From NCBI RefSeq assembly GCF_052324685.1, contig NC_135213.1, forward strand, positions 41,016,700-41,080,699: 64,000 bases of DNA. Reading direction: 5' to 3'. Source of the DNA: Brachyhypopomus gauderio. Taxonomy: Eukaryota; Chordata; Actinopteri; Gymnotiformes; Hypopomidae. This document shows, in pieces, positions 48,919 to 58,328 of this stretch; the first letter of the stretch is position 1, and each line of letters opens with the position of its first letter. The notes beneath the pieces are model-generated. The model ran no database searches. It had not been told where the DNA came from and saw only the letters and a list, made by a program, of their open reading frames with translations. The position numbers and the translations under genes are program-made.

Positions 48919-49624
48919 ACGTGTACCTACAGTTATTACCAGGTCTTTATCTACAACCATTAACTGACATTCACTTAGCAGAGACCACATAAACCCAGCA
49001 CCGATCCAAGAATTACTTCTAAATCAACCTGTGTCATCATTACATTTACAAAGACTGGTAGTTTGTTTATAGCATAGTAAAGTTCACTAATTAACATTAG
49101 AGATCAGATACACAGCTACAACAGTACATGTGTTAGACAGGTAGATTACAGATCAGACACACAGCTACAGGTAAATTAGAGATCAGACACACAGCTACAG
49201 GTAGGTTAGAGATCAGACACACAGCTACAGGTAGGTTAGAGATCAGACACAGCTACAGGTAAATTAGAGATCAGACACACAGCTACAGGTAGGTTAGAGA
49301 TCAGACACACAGCGTTACTACAACACCTACGTCAGCTAACTGGCTAAATCAAAATGTCCTAAAACTGCGACGAAAATTAAACTTGCAGGTTCAGTTCAGT
49401 AACGCAGCGAGGACGTGAAGACGTACAAGCCCGCTGCGTGACGGCGGCGTGTGAGCAAAGCCGCCGGTACCGTGAAAGGCGCCGGTACTCACCCGGTACT
49501 CGGGGTACTGGAACATGTAGGTCATGGCGCAGCGGTTCTCCTCGGTACCGAGCAGCAGCTCCCGCAGACCCAGCAGCAGAACCCCGAGAGCGCCGCCGTA
49601 AAACGCGTAAACCATCGGCCTCAT
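33888..49624 (-). CDS. pgap1: GPI inositol-deacylase PGAP1 (25 coding exons, complete)
   Basis: PGAP1 is an ER membrane lipase that removes the acyl chain from the inositol of GPI anchors before export. Exons: 49493-49624, 48721-48874, 48244-48419, 47673-47844, 46911-47071, 46042-46094, 43112-43178, 42008-42113, 41520-41767, 41180-41229, 40888-40939, 39434-39511, 39122-39197, 38662-38735, 38418-38469, 38257-38323, 38044-38149, 37226-37264, 36810-36998, 36446-36672, 36222-36357, 35803-35853, 35375-35583, 34143-34247, 33888-34029. They sum to 2922 bp, 973 residues plus stop, against about 920 in mammals. Seen: an N-terminal membrane segment, [42 protein letters not shown], the lipase motif VGHSMGG with nucleophile Ser169, [27 protein letters not shown] and several C-terminal hydrophobic segments. 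Stop TGA is at 33888-33890. It reads in the same direction as maip1 upstream. Confidence 0.95.
34081..34135. repeat. (CA)n microsatellite at the donor of pgap1 exon 24
   Basis: About 27 CA dinucleotides ending about 8 bp from the donor GTGCGT (34137-34142) of the penultimate exon. In the transcript a long (GU)n starts almost immediately after the splice donor. Confidence 0.95.
34280..35275. repeat. 1-kb minisatellite in pgap1 intron (31-bp unit)
   Basis: About 32 copies of ACTACCACCATCGTCATGAC followed by GAGACACTAAC. Variation is mainly CACCATC/CATCATC and ACACTA/ACCTA. Each unit contains the 12-bp perfect palindrome TCGTCATGACGA. Lies between the last two large exons of pgap1 (34143-34247 and 35375-35583). 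Confidence 0.93.
35955..36095. repeat. Tandem repeat (GTGACATCACAGAGACCTAC)
   Basis: Six imperfect copies of GTGACATCACAGAGACCTAC(A/G) in the pgap1 intron between exons 35803-35853 and 36222-36357. Confidence 0.85.
40095..40200. repeat. 21-bp tandem repeat (GTGAACTACGCTACTCCGCT)
   Basis: Four to five copies of GTGAACTACGCTACTCCGCT + A in the pgap1 intron between exons 39434-39511 and 40888-40939. Confidence 0.85.
43834..44525. repeat. 18-bp minisatellite split by a LINE insertion
   Basis: The unit CTCACTGGAGGACGGTCC occurs at 43834-43893 and again at 44411-44525, with the truncated LINE between. Together roughly ten copies. Confidence 0.85.
43894..44411 (+). mobile_element. 5'-truncated LINE 3' end inserted in a minisatellite
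   Basis: From about 44212 the sequence matches the 3' end of the LINE at 11360-12890 (GAGGATGGGTTCCC, GGGAGTTTTTCCT, GCCACTGTCGCC, TTGGCTTGCTCA, AAAGCGCTATACAAATAAAC). It ends in a (CTTGA)n tail rather than (TGAT)n. On both sides the same 18-bp minisatellite unit CTCACTGGAGGACGGTCC continues, so the element split the array. It lies in pgap1 intron 6. Confidence 0.65.
44866..44962. repeat. 32-bp tandem repeat, three copies
   Basis: GTTCATTAACATAAAACTAC followed by AGCTGGATGAAG, three nearly identical copies in pgap1 intron 6. Confidence 0.88.
45434..45706. repeat. 40-bp minisatellite, about seven copies
   Basis: GATGTGGTTGGTATAGTGTA followed by GTAACAACCACCAGGGATGA, in pgap1 intron 6. It produces antisense open frames that are artefacts (LHYTNHIF repeats). 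Confidence 0.92.
46285..46347 (-). pseudogene. Decayed duplicate of pgap1 exon 6
   Basis: This stretch aligns with the functional exon and acceptor at 46042-46113. It shares TGATCCGT, CAC, ACGT and, without change, TGACCTACAAAAGCAC (the acceptor side). Read on the minus strand it keeps the acceptor and VTAVP but then hits TAG, and the donor side has lost similarity. It lies 190 bp upstream of the real exon in the same intron-exon unit. Confidence 0.6.
47673..47844 (-). CDS. pgap1: pgap1 catalytic lipase exon
   Basis: This exon carries the alpha/beta-hydrolase nucleophile elbow [16 protein letters not shown] followed by [17 protein letters not shown]. Acceptor is tggcag before 47844 and donor GTAGGG below 47673. 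The serine of GHSMGG is residue 169 of the assembled protein. The opposite strand carries a 145-codon open frame that is only a shadow of this GC-rich exon. Confidence 0.94.
49095..49315. repeat. ~29-bp tandem repeat (AGAGATCAGACACACAGCTA)
   Basis: Six to seven copies of TTAGAGATCAGACACACAGC followed by TACAGGTA in pgap1 intron 1. Confidence 0.88.
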
Positions 49625-49830
49625 CTTCCCAGCTCGCTGCTCTCGGTGCTCGGGGATCTCTCGCCGTCCCCGTCCAAAACTACCATCACCGGCCCGGTGC
49701 TGCTGGGGGCCCGGGCACTGACGTCACGGGAACGGCGGCTCGCGAGGGAAGATCCGCGGAGCGCGACTGTGCGCGAGACCACGGACTGGTGCACCGGCAG
49801 GACTGTGAGATGCACTAATGCTAATACTAA
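49625..49830 (-). promoter_or_regulatory. pgap1: pgap1 promoter / 5' UTR with CRE site
   Basis: GC- and CpG-rich sequence directly upstream of the pgap1 ATG, continuing the CpG-rich first exon. It holds a perfect cAMP-response-element palindrome TGACGTCA at 49719-49726, about 95 bp before the ATG. This fits a CpG-island promoter of a housekeeping gene. The transcription start is not visible. Confidence 0.5.
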
Positions 49831-50004
49831 TACTAATACTATGACTATGCATACTCTGATAAACTAGCAAACTGCATTCTGGAAGCGTCGACATCCTTTT
49901 AATTAAATTACTCAATCTATCATTTACCTGCACGACAGAAATGATAACTTGTAACAACGAGCAACAACAATCATTGCAGTTACATTATAACGTGTAACGT
50001 TATG

Positions 50005-50047
50005 CACTATGCAATGATTTAAAAATTTTTTTAATCATTGCATAGTG
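50005..50047. repeat. 43-bp near-perfect palindrome
   Basis: Left arm CACTATGCAATGATT at 50005-50019 and right arm AATCATTGCATAGTG at 50033-50047 are perfect inverted copies. The A/T-rich centre extends the pairing with a single mismatch. It lies 380 bp upstream of the pgap1 start codon. It could extrude as a cruciform or be a relic of a MITE. Confidence 0.85.
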
Positions 50048-51876
50048 GTGTCGTGGCGGACCGGAAAAAGAAGCAGAGAATGACATTTCTGATAGAGGAA
50101 ATGGCCCTTTATTAAAGTATTTTTGTTTCGGTTGTTTTTTTATTTTATTTTATCAAGACTCAAACAGTAACAATCTGAAAAAGGAAATAAGAAATGGGGC
50201 GAGGGTAACTACGACACACACCTCACATTTCTACACATTAATAAACTAAAGACACTTGACTAAATGACACAATTAACCATTTAACAACTATTTACAACAT
50301 TCAGTTGGTAACTAGATTACGTCCCGGAGAGATTCATGATGGCCCCTTCCTGCAGTGTAGGTTGTAAGGCCACCTGTCCTTGGCAGTCGTTTGCTCATGT
50401 TTGGTGAGCACTGTGTCACCTTGGAGACTCAGACGTGCAACGTGAAGGTGGAGTAACCTGGTCCTGGTCACTCCGTCCTCATCTGGCGCTGGACAGCTGA
50501 AGCTCCGTGGACATCTGGACTTGAGGCTCAACCCCAGAAGAGCTGGAATCAACCTGTCTGACTCCAGCAGGACCAGGGCTGGGTATTAGTCCCAGTCCAG
50601 CTGGTGTTGCACGGTGGTGAGAGTCCAGTAAATATGCTCCATGAGCCTCATGAGAAGCATAATCTGAGTCCGTCTGACCTCAGACATGACCCCTGACCCC
50701 TGACCCAGCACCCCAAACCGACAATGAACTCCTTGTCTAAAAACCGTGAGCAGCTGTGATCCGGATCTGGTTTGCAGTATTTTACTGGTCCAGTATCTCT
50801 TCTGGCACACCGGTCACACCGACATGGTGCAGTAATTGTCCGAAGTGTCGATGGAGAGCCGTTGTTAACACCTGGTGTCACAGCTGCAGGGCACAAGCAG
50901 TCATAGCACGTTTCATCCAGCTCCACTAATTGCAGCATCACCATGACGTGGCTGTGTTTGGTGGCCCCTCGTGACTGGGTGGAGTGTGGGATCACATACC
51001 TCACATAGTTTCATAGTATTGTATTTATCATACACATTGCCAAACGTTCTTTTGTTTCGTTATCTGGTCTCAACTTGACAAATTATACATGTAATGCAAA
51101 TTTATAATGATACAGTTTTTATTATTTATTGGTTACATAGTTGTTGGGTCACATGGGCCCAATAGTGCAGAAGACACTGAGACACTCCAACTTAACCAGA
51201 CCCTCATAATTACAAATAAACAACAACAACACACTAAATGTCACAACACAATGTCATGTTTCTGGTGCCCGTATTCGTTCCATCTAATGACCTGTCATGA
51301 AGTTGTTAATGGCTTATTGGCATATCTTACTGTATAATTTCTGTATACATAAATTCAGATCTGCTTGAATTCATTTAGCACCATTTCATCCTCTAGCTAC
51401 ACACGGAGACCCTCCTGCCTCAAATGTGATTTTTGGGAACACAAATATTACGCTACCAGATAATTCGCTACCAGACCATTACCTCAATTTTCAGAGCACT
51501 GAACATCAAATCTGAAAAACTTGGTATAATTTATATCAAACTTTAAAGAAAAGATGCAACATTATTAAACGTACAGAAGAGATTGTTTAACTCAGTCACA
51601 ACTAAATGGTGCAAAGAATGTCTTATAATCTGTAGGATGTCTAAATCTATAATTCAATGAGTTACTAATCTGGCAGCTGTGGATCCATTTAAATTTGTCC
51701 TAAAATACATGTGGATTTTACATAATTGCTCACAATCTGTACAGTACAAGTATCTTTGATAAGATGCATTATTTCCAAATAAAGATGTTTCAAGAATATA
51801 GGCCTTACCAGTGTAAATTTAGTAGACCCTAACCCTAACCCATAGAAATATATATGTTTACAGATTTCTAAGCATT
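50048..51876. other. maip1-pgap1 intergenic stretch, nothing recognised
   Basis: Between the pgap1 promoter and the maip1 stop. A minus-strand open frame at 50648-51004 is Cys-rich in places (APCRCDRCARRDTG) but matches no family I know and lacks clear splice context. Part of this stretch should be maip1 3' UTR. No mobile element could be delimited. Confidence 0.4.
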
Positions 51877-53513
51877 TTAATCAAGCAACTTAGAGTGTTC
51901 TATTCTTGTAATGGTCCAATCTGGTGTTACTCCCTGGGTAAACTCCCTCTGGAACCTGCAGAGACAAAAAATAACTTGCTCTGAAATTTATATTATATTA
52001 AAACCTATAATAAAATTCTAAACCTGTTTTGTCCACTATTATTTTATAGATTATGAATACAGAGCCCCATAATCCTACCAAACAATTAATACTGAATTAA
52101 ATATAACACAAAATAAATTCATAAATGCTTCCTTCAATAACTGTTCTTCTAATATTTCTAATAGGGAATTAAGTGACAGGCATGTTACCTGCAGAAATGA
52201 AAGGAAGACTTCTACTAGTTTAGAGTAGTACTCACTCATAGTTGGCAGTGAGGATTCTCTTGCTCATGCGTTGTCCCTCCATAGTGTCCTCTGGCAGTTG
52301 GGTATTGGTTACGTACCAGAAGCGCATTAAAATGCTGACGAATTTCCTCCCTGATAGTAGCACAGAAGGATAGTAAGTTGTCCATTTATGCAGGACATAA
52401 ATGTGCTACAGTTCACCGTTCCAGGCTTGTACAGATCAAACAGATTGACTAACCTTGTCTGTGTGGACTAGACCAGGACAATAAAAACAAGACTATCAGG
52501 TGAATGGAGTGTTTTGACATGTAGATGCACTTTATATCACGAACCAGCCACTGTGGCACTGGACAAACATCATGTGCCAACATGTTTATAAGTATCTTCA
52601 AGTAAAACACTACATAGCACATTAATAGACACTATAAAACAAACAAATACCAAACAAACAAACAAAAAGAAGTATGTTTTTTGATGTTTTCAAAATGTTA
52701 TTGGCAACAAAACCCAAACCCTACAGACAGGCAGAACAAAGAAGCATCTGGATATCGGAACTTCACCAGGGAAAATAACTAAAAACAGTCAGTCATATAA
52801 GCTTAAAGATTAAGATTTGACTTTTACTGGTTCTGAGTACATGTGCAAGGCAGTGAAGTGCAGTATTCTTCATCCTGCTTCTGCTAGGCTTAGGGCACAA
52901 GATCTGACGTTGTATAGCACCTCTGGAACTGAGAGGGTAAAGGGTCTTGCTCACGGGCCCAAACTCACAGTCTTCTGATTAATAGCCCATTGAAAATCCT
53001 ACTCACTCAGCCAGGAATTTACTATTATTAATACACTTTTAAATTATTGTGGTTTCCCTTTGAGTATTGTGCAGAGGTGTAACTGCTGAATCAATCTAAC
53101 ATCATGTTTTAATGTTTTAATTTCTTGAAAAGACCCGTTTGACCATTACATGCTTACAACCATCATAATCTGTTCAAATGTAGACTATTTCACACCAATA
53201 TATGTTGCATCATTGATAAATTCTTCTCTCACCATTGTCGTCATAGTAGATGCCTACATCCCCTGGTTTTGTGTACACAATCTCATCTGGATCAGCGGAA
53301 ATTGCCTTCTTGTGGGTCAAAGGAAGATTACCAAATTTCTCCTCCAGCTTGCCAATTAGCTACAGAGGAGAGAGTCGGTATGTTTACACACATCAAAACA
53401 CATCAGTGATTTTTTTACAAGGTGCACGTTCTTACATCTTTAGCAACCAGTCCTTCGAGTGCTTCAAACTGACACTGGGACAGAAGTTGTGAAACGTGTG
53501 AGAAAGCCTGTTT

Positions 53514-53590
<77 letters not shown>

Positions 53591-54050
53591 TCAGTAAAGT
53601 CAATACACATAGTCGCTGCATTTCTTTGGAGATTCTATTAATCGTGAGATTTGCACACTGTCGCTTCAAAACATCAGTGTCTCTCAGTCGGGCCGTCCTG
53701 ACTCTCACCTGTTTGGCTCCGTCCGTGAACTCTTCGATGCTGAACTCTTTGTCAAAGTAAGTCCGGATCAGAAAGTAGTATATTCGGTTCCGTATCCAAA
53801 TCAAGGGGGTTGGAATGTCAAATACAACAAAATTTTGATGCTTGTGTCCCTCGCGGTCTGAACTATAATATCTGACACTGGAAACAACAGTCGGTAGTGG
53901 TGTTTTGGTGCTGGGCCTGGTGAACACACACCTGGTGAACACACACCTGGTGAACACACACCTGGTGAACACACACCTGTCAGATCTGAGATAAGACGTG
54001 AAGACACACACAGGCCTCCTGCAGCTCCACCTGAGCAAGGGCAGCGCCAT
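51877..54050 (-). CDS. maip1: Matrix AAA peptidase-interacting protein 1 (5 exons, complete)
   Basis: MAIP1 sits on the matrix side of the mitochondrial inner membrane, binds the m-AAA protease and helps sort EMRE, a calcium uniporter subunit. Exons: 53709-54050, 53436-53507, 53233-53359, 52236-52350, 51877-51955; total 735 bp, 244 residues. Recognised blocks: IRTYFDKEFSIEEFTDGAKQ, AFSHVSQLLSQCQFEALEGL, DPDEIVYTKPGDVGIYY, GRKFVSILMRFWYV and the C-terminus FTQGVTPDWTIT-RIEHSKLLD, nearly identical to the vertebrate family. The N-terminus is rich in Arg and Ser without early acidic residues, as expected of a mitochondrial presequence. It contains four in-frame copies of CVFTR from a 15-bp repeat. 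It is shorter than the human protein (about 290 residues), mainly at the N-terminus. The start ATG is 351 bp from the tyw5 ATG on the other strand. Confidence 0.94.
53519..53590. repeat. (CA)n microsatellite in maip1 intron 1
   Basis: About 36 uninterrupted CA dinucleotides, ending roughly 10 bp before the acceptor of maip1 exon 2 (exon starts at 53507 on the minus strand). On the transcript it is (TG)n close to the acceptor. Confidence 0.95.
53930..53980 (-). repeat. maip1: In-frame 15-bp repeat in the maip1 presequence
   Basis: Four tandem copies of TGGTGAACACACACC on the plus strand encode CVFTR four times in the maip1 reading frame. The 15-bp unit keeps the frame whatever the copy number. 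It adds Arg residues to the presumed mitochondrial targeting sequence. Confidence 0.85.
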
Positions 54051-54400
54051 CTTCCCTGTCCCACCGCAGGGCTGTCCGACTGTCAGCAAACACCAGCTAT
54101 CAAAGTTCCTACCACTTCAAAACGTTCGTGAAATACAGTTGTTTTGATCAATTAAAGCACAGTTGTATTTGTATGAATCGTTTAGGTATATGTATATATA
54201 GCTGTACAGGGAAAACATAGAAGAAAATATATATTCAAATATATAAATGTGTTTCCGGGGAAGATATATTAGAAACACCAACATTCACAATGTGTGTTCA
54301 AGCATAGAGTAAGCGTGCTTCAAAAACACTAACGGAGGTGTTTAACAACATTAACATCACAACATTAACATCAACACAGGTGGAAACCATCGATATTTAT
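54051..54400. promoter_or_regulatory. Shared (bidirectional) promoter region of maip1 and tyw5
   Basis: The two start codons face away from each other across 350 bp, so both transcription starts must lie in or near this interval. No TATA box at a usual distance stands out on either strand, and the GC content is only moderate. Both products are housekeeping proteins, which often share such promoters. Confidence 0.6.
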
Positions 54401-55124
54401 ATGGAATGTCAGGAAAAAGTTGAAGTGCCTGTATTCGTATCTGTGGACAAGGACCTTTTCTCCAGGGAGATCTGTCCTTTGGTAGGAACTGCCATCGTAC
54501 ATTATTTTCTAAACGCTGATCTAACGTAACACTTTGCGTAGTGTGTAGTTTTAACCTTAACGTAGTTTCTCCTGTGTGTCTCTTATACAGAGGAAACCCG
54601 CGGTACTGAAAGGTGTACCGTTAGGGCCATGCCTACACAAATGGACTGTGGGTTACCTAGCACAGAAGGGGGGCGACCGTGAGATTAAAGTCCATGTGTC
54701 GTCTGTGCCTCAAATGAGCTTCCTGCATAAAAACTTTCTGTACAGGTATGTTGTGGGTCAATTTGACCCTTTTCAAAGTTTGAAGATGTAGGAAAACTAT
54801 TTAAAGTAATTTTTTCAGTATGAAACTTCTTCTGCTTGGGTTAATTAGTGTAATCAACATATTATATGAAAATAATTCATGTCAGTTAGTTGCAACCACC
54901 CCCTGCATGTTTATATCACATAGATACTCTTCGGGTCAATTTGACCCTTTTTTAAATTTTTGACCCTTTTCAAATTTTTATTTATTTTTTTTGTGTGTGT
55001 GTGTATGTGTGTGTGTGTGTATGTGTGTGTGTGTGTGTATGTGTGTGTACAATTGTGTGTGTGTGTGTGTGTGTTTGTGTGTATGTGTGTTTGTGTGTTT
55101 GTGTGTGTGTGTTTGTGTGTATGT

Positions 55125-55165
<41 letters not shown>

Positions 55166-55352
55166 AGAGTGTGTTTGTGTGTGTGTTTGTGTGTATGTAT
55201 GTGTGTGTGTGTATGTGTGTATGAGAGTGTGTGTGTGTTTGTGTGTATGTGTGCTTATGTGTGTTTGTGTGTATGTGTGTTTGTGTGTATGTGTGTTTGT
55301 GTGTGTGTGTGTGTATGTGTGTGTGTGTTTTTGTGTGTGTGTTTTTGTGTGT

Positions 55353-55427
<75 letters not shown>

Positions 55428-56630
55428 AGTGTATGAGAGTGTTGTGTGTGTTTGGTATCATAGTTTGAAAATGGAAATTTTCACATTTTTATGAAAAACG
55501 ATCCTAATTGAACCATTACCTGTTACAAGTAAGGAACACCATTGCACTAAATATTGATAGAATAATTAGTAATGTAGTTAGTAATTAAATATTCACACTG
55601 TTTGTTAGGATTTTTTTGGTTTCAGACATCTTTTGAACAATTAAACATGCACCAGGGTTAAAGTGACCCTAAACAGTACGGCTGTTTTACAAGGATGCAC
55701 ATAATAGGTGGGTTAAGTAAATATGTTTGCAACATGCAAAACTATTGCAATATTCATACAATACAATGACCTTGTTTCAGGACTTTACCATTTGATACAT
55801 TCGTACAGAGGGCTGCAGAAGACGAACACACAGACTTTTTTATTAATAAGGTTAGTCACCTTTACTTATCAAGGGGGGGGGGGATAATCTGTTGAGTAAA
55901 GAATTAATGTATATTTTAGATTTAAGGTAAAGAATGATGGCTTGTACATTTGGATACATCTTCATAGTTTGTAGTCCATTACGTGCATCTAAATATTGAT
56001 CTCTAGGGCTTCTATGCTGATCTTTAACCTAAACTAGTTTATATACGCTTCTGCAAAATTACATACATCCTTAAGGAAAAGCACACGTTTAAGTTAAATG
56101 ATGTAAAATGGTTACTCAATCCCAATATGTACCTTGACAGAATGAGAGTTACTACTTGCGATCCCTTGGAGAAGATGCTCGTAAGGTAATGCTGACTTAA
56201 CTTCGGTGTTATGGACAAAAGTTGTGCATCATTTCTCCTGTGAACACTTAGTAATAAGAAACTAGTAGGTGTATTTAATTAAAAAATGTTATGAGTATGT
56301 ACTTTTCTTAAATGACTTTAACCATCATCATAGTTTGTAAGTGGATTGTTTCTGCCGTTGTAACCAAGGAGCCTGCTGACCTGAGGAAGCAGTTTCCTGA
56401 ACTTGCCCAGGACTTCCACATCCCTTCCTTCTTCCAGCCTGAGCAGTTTTTCTCCAGTGTGTTCAGAATCAGCTCGCCGGGCCTACAGCTGTGGACGCAC
56501 TACGATGTGGGCGGAGCTTCTCGTTAGCAGCCTCTTTTTTGAGGCAATGCTAGAAATGTCTGGCTGAATTGTGAATTTCAGGATAACAAACTGTAAACAA
56601 AAATTGCAATTCTTGAAACACAGGACACTG

Positions 56631-56691
<61 letters not shown>

Positions 56692-58328
56692 TGCCCTGTG
56701 TTTCAAGAATTAATTAAAATGTATTAGGCCCATTACCAAAGTACCGTGTGTTTTGTTTCTGAACCAGGTGATGGACAACCTCCTGGCTCAGGTGACTGGG
56801 AGAAAGCGTGTTGTCCTCTACAGCCCCCAGGATGCATTGCATCTATACCTGAGAGGTAAACATCATGCCTGTGTTTCAAGTTCTTTAGTATGATGGATAT
56901 TTCCAGAGGACGAGGGAAATGACCCAGTAATCTAGCAGTACAGTTAAAAGGCACCAGTGAACTGTTCTGTTTTCATGTGGTGCCATTAGCTTCAAGGGGC
57001 TTTTACTCTGTTTAATCAGGTGATAAATCTGAAGTTTTGGACATTGACTATCCAGACTTGGAGCAGTTCCCTGAATTTGTGAAAGCATGTCGCTATGAAT
57101 GTGTTCTAGAACCAGGAGACCTACTGTTCATCCCAGGTGAGCTGTCGTTGAGCGAACACACTTAGTGTCCTCAGGTTGAAATTCAGAATATGCAGTGATC
57201 TTTGTATATTGCATGCTCAGTATGCGTTCAGTTTTCTGTGGGATTGTTGATGAATCAAGGGATTAACCCAAAAAGGAGTAATAAAAATTAGGTCTATTTG
57301 TGACCATTAATTTTCTTTAGTGTTCTAACATAATTGTAAATATAATATACATATGTAATATAATCACACAGTAATGTCTTGTCCAGGCTTCTTATCCATT
57401 TTCAGTGTTACTCATCAATAATGTTGCTGCAGTAATGCATAATGTGTGCTCTGTGATTCAGCACATGTCCACGTTCGATGTGATAGAGTAGGGAACCTCT
57501 CACACCCTCCCTACTGGTAGAGTAGAGAACCTCTCACACCCTCCCTACTGGTAGAGTAGGGAACCCCTCACACCCTCCCTACTGGTAGAGTAGGGAACCT
57601 CTCACACCCTCCCTACTGGTCCCTACTGGTAGAGTAGAGAACCTCTCACACCCTCCCTACTGGTAGAGTAGGGAACCTCTCACACCCTCCCTACTGGTCC
57701 CTACTGGTAGAGTAGGGAACCTCTCACACCCTCCCTACTGGTAGAGTAGGGAACCTCTCACACCCTCCCTACTGGTAGAGTAGGGAACCCCTCACACCCT
57801 CCCTACTGGTAAAGTAGGGAACCTCTCACACCCTCCCTACTGGTAGAGTAGGGAACCTCTCACACCCTCCCTACTGGTAGAGTAGAGAACCTCTCACACC
57901 CTCCCTACTGGTAGAGTAGAGAACCCCTCACACCCTCCCTACTGGTAGAGTGAGGAACATCTCACACCCTCCCTACTGGTCCCTACTGGTAGAGTAGGCA
58001 AATGATGGTGTTTAAGCTCCAGCTCTAAGCAGTATGTTTGAAGCCTTATGAGATGTGATGGGATGCTTCATCTCCCACAGCTTTGTGGTTCCACAACACC
58101 TTGGCTCTTCAGTTTGGCGTTGGCGTCAACGTGTTCTGGCGCCACCTGCCCCCCACCAGCTACGATCAGAAGGACCCGTACGGGAACAAGGACCCGTTGG
58201 TGGCAACACGAGCGTTGCAGACTCTGGAGCGTGCGCTGAACATGCTGGACGAGCTCCCGCCCGACTACCGTGACTTCTATGCACGCCGCATGGTGCAGCG
58301 TGTGCAGAGCCGAGCGTATGTGTCCTGA
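54401..58328 (+). CDS. tyw5: tRNA wybutosine-synthesizing protein 5, JmjC hydroxylase (8 exons, complete)
   Basis: TYW5 is an Fe(II)/2-oxoglutarate hydroxylase that converts a wybutosine precursor to undermodified hydroxywybutosine at position 37 of tRNA-Phe. Exons: 54401-54481, 54591-54745, 55781-55850, 56141-56185, 56369-56506, 56768-56855, 57020-57136, 58081-58328; total 942 bp, 313 residues against 315 in human. Seen: [80 protein letters not shown]. The iron ligands are His161 and Asp163 (HYD, end of exon 5) and His236 (WFHN, exon 8). All introns are GT-AG and the phases agree. ATG 54401 is the first in-frame ATG. Intron 2 holds a long TG microsatellite, intron 7 a 34-bp VNTR, and the last exon runs straight into a 58-bp VNTR. 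Confidence 0.95.
54755..54990. repeat. Dispersed-repeat-like segment with two GGGTCAATTTGACCC palindromes
   Basis: The 15-bp interrupted palindrome occurs at 54755-54769 and 54933-54947, each followed by CTTTT and AAA-rich sequence. A related GGGTTAAAGTGACCC is near 55653. All are in tyw5 intron 2, flanking the microsatellite, so they probably belong to a mobile-element remnant. Confidence 0.5.
54993..55430 (+). repeat. Long interrupted (TG)n microsatellite
   Basis: About 440 bp of TG with TGTATG, TGTTTG and ATGAGAGTG interruptions, in tyw5 intron 2. It gives open frames in several phases (VCVC or HTHT proteins) that are not genes. Confidence 0.97.
56609..56710. repeat. Hairpin with 24-bp arms around a (TA)n tract
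   Basis: Left arm ATTCTTGAAACACAGGACAC + TGAT (56609-56632) pairs with the right arm 56687-56710 with one mismatch. The loop is about 27 TA dinucleotides. It lies in tyw5 intron 5. It resembles a small palindromic element with an expanded TA centre. Confidence 0.85.
56634..56688. repeat. (TA)n microsatellite
   Basis: About 27 TA dinucleotides forming the loop between the inverted arms described for 56609-56710. Confidence 0.95.
57489..57995. repeat. 34-bp minisatellite in tyw5 intron 7
   Basis: About 14 units of GAACCTCTCACACCCTCCCT followed by ACTGGTAGAGTAGG, some with an extra CCCTACTGGT. It ends about 85 bp before the acceptor of the last tyw5 exon. Confidence 0.93.

Noticed and set aside
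50648..51004. Minus-strand Cys-rich 118-codon frame as a new gene
   Set aside because: No family match or transcript signal that I can see; noted only as unassigned.
54960..55468. Several open frames of 65-157 codons made of VCVC or HTHT repeats
   Set aside because: They are translations of an interrupted (TG)n microsatellite inside tyw5 intron 2; no coding signature.
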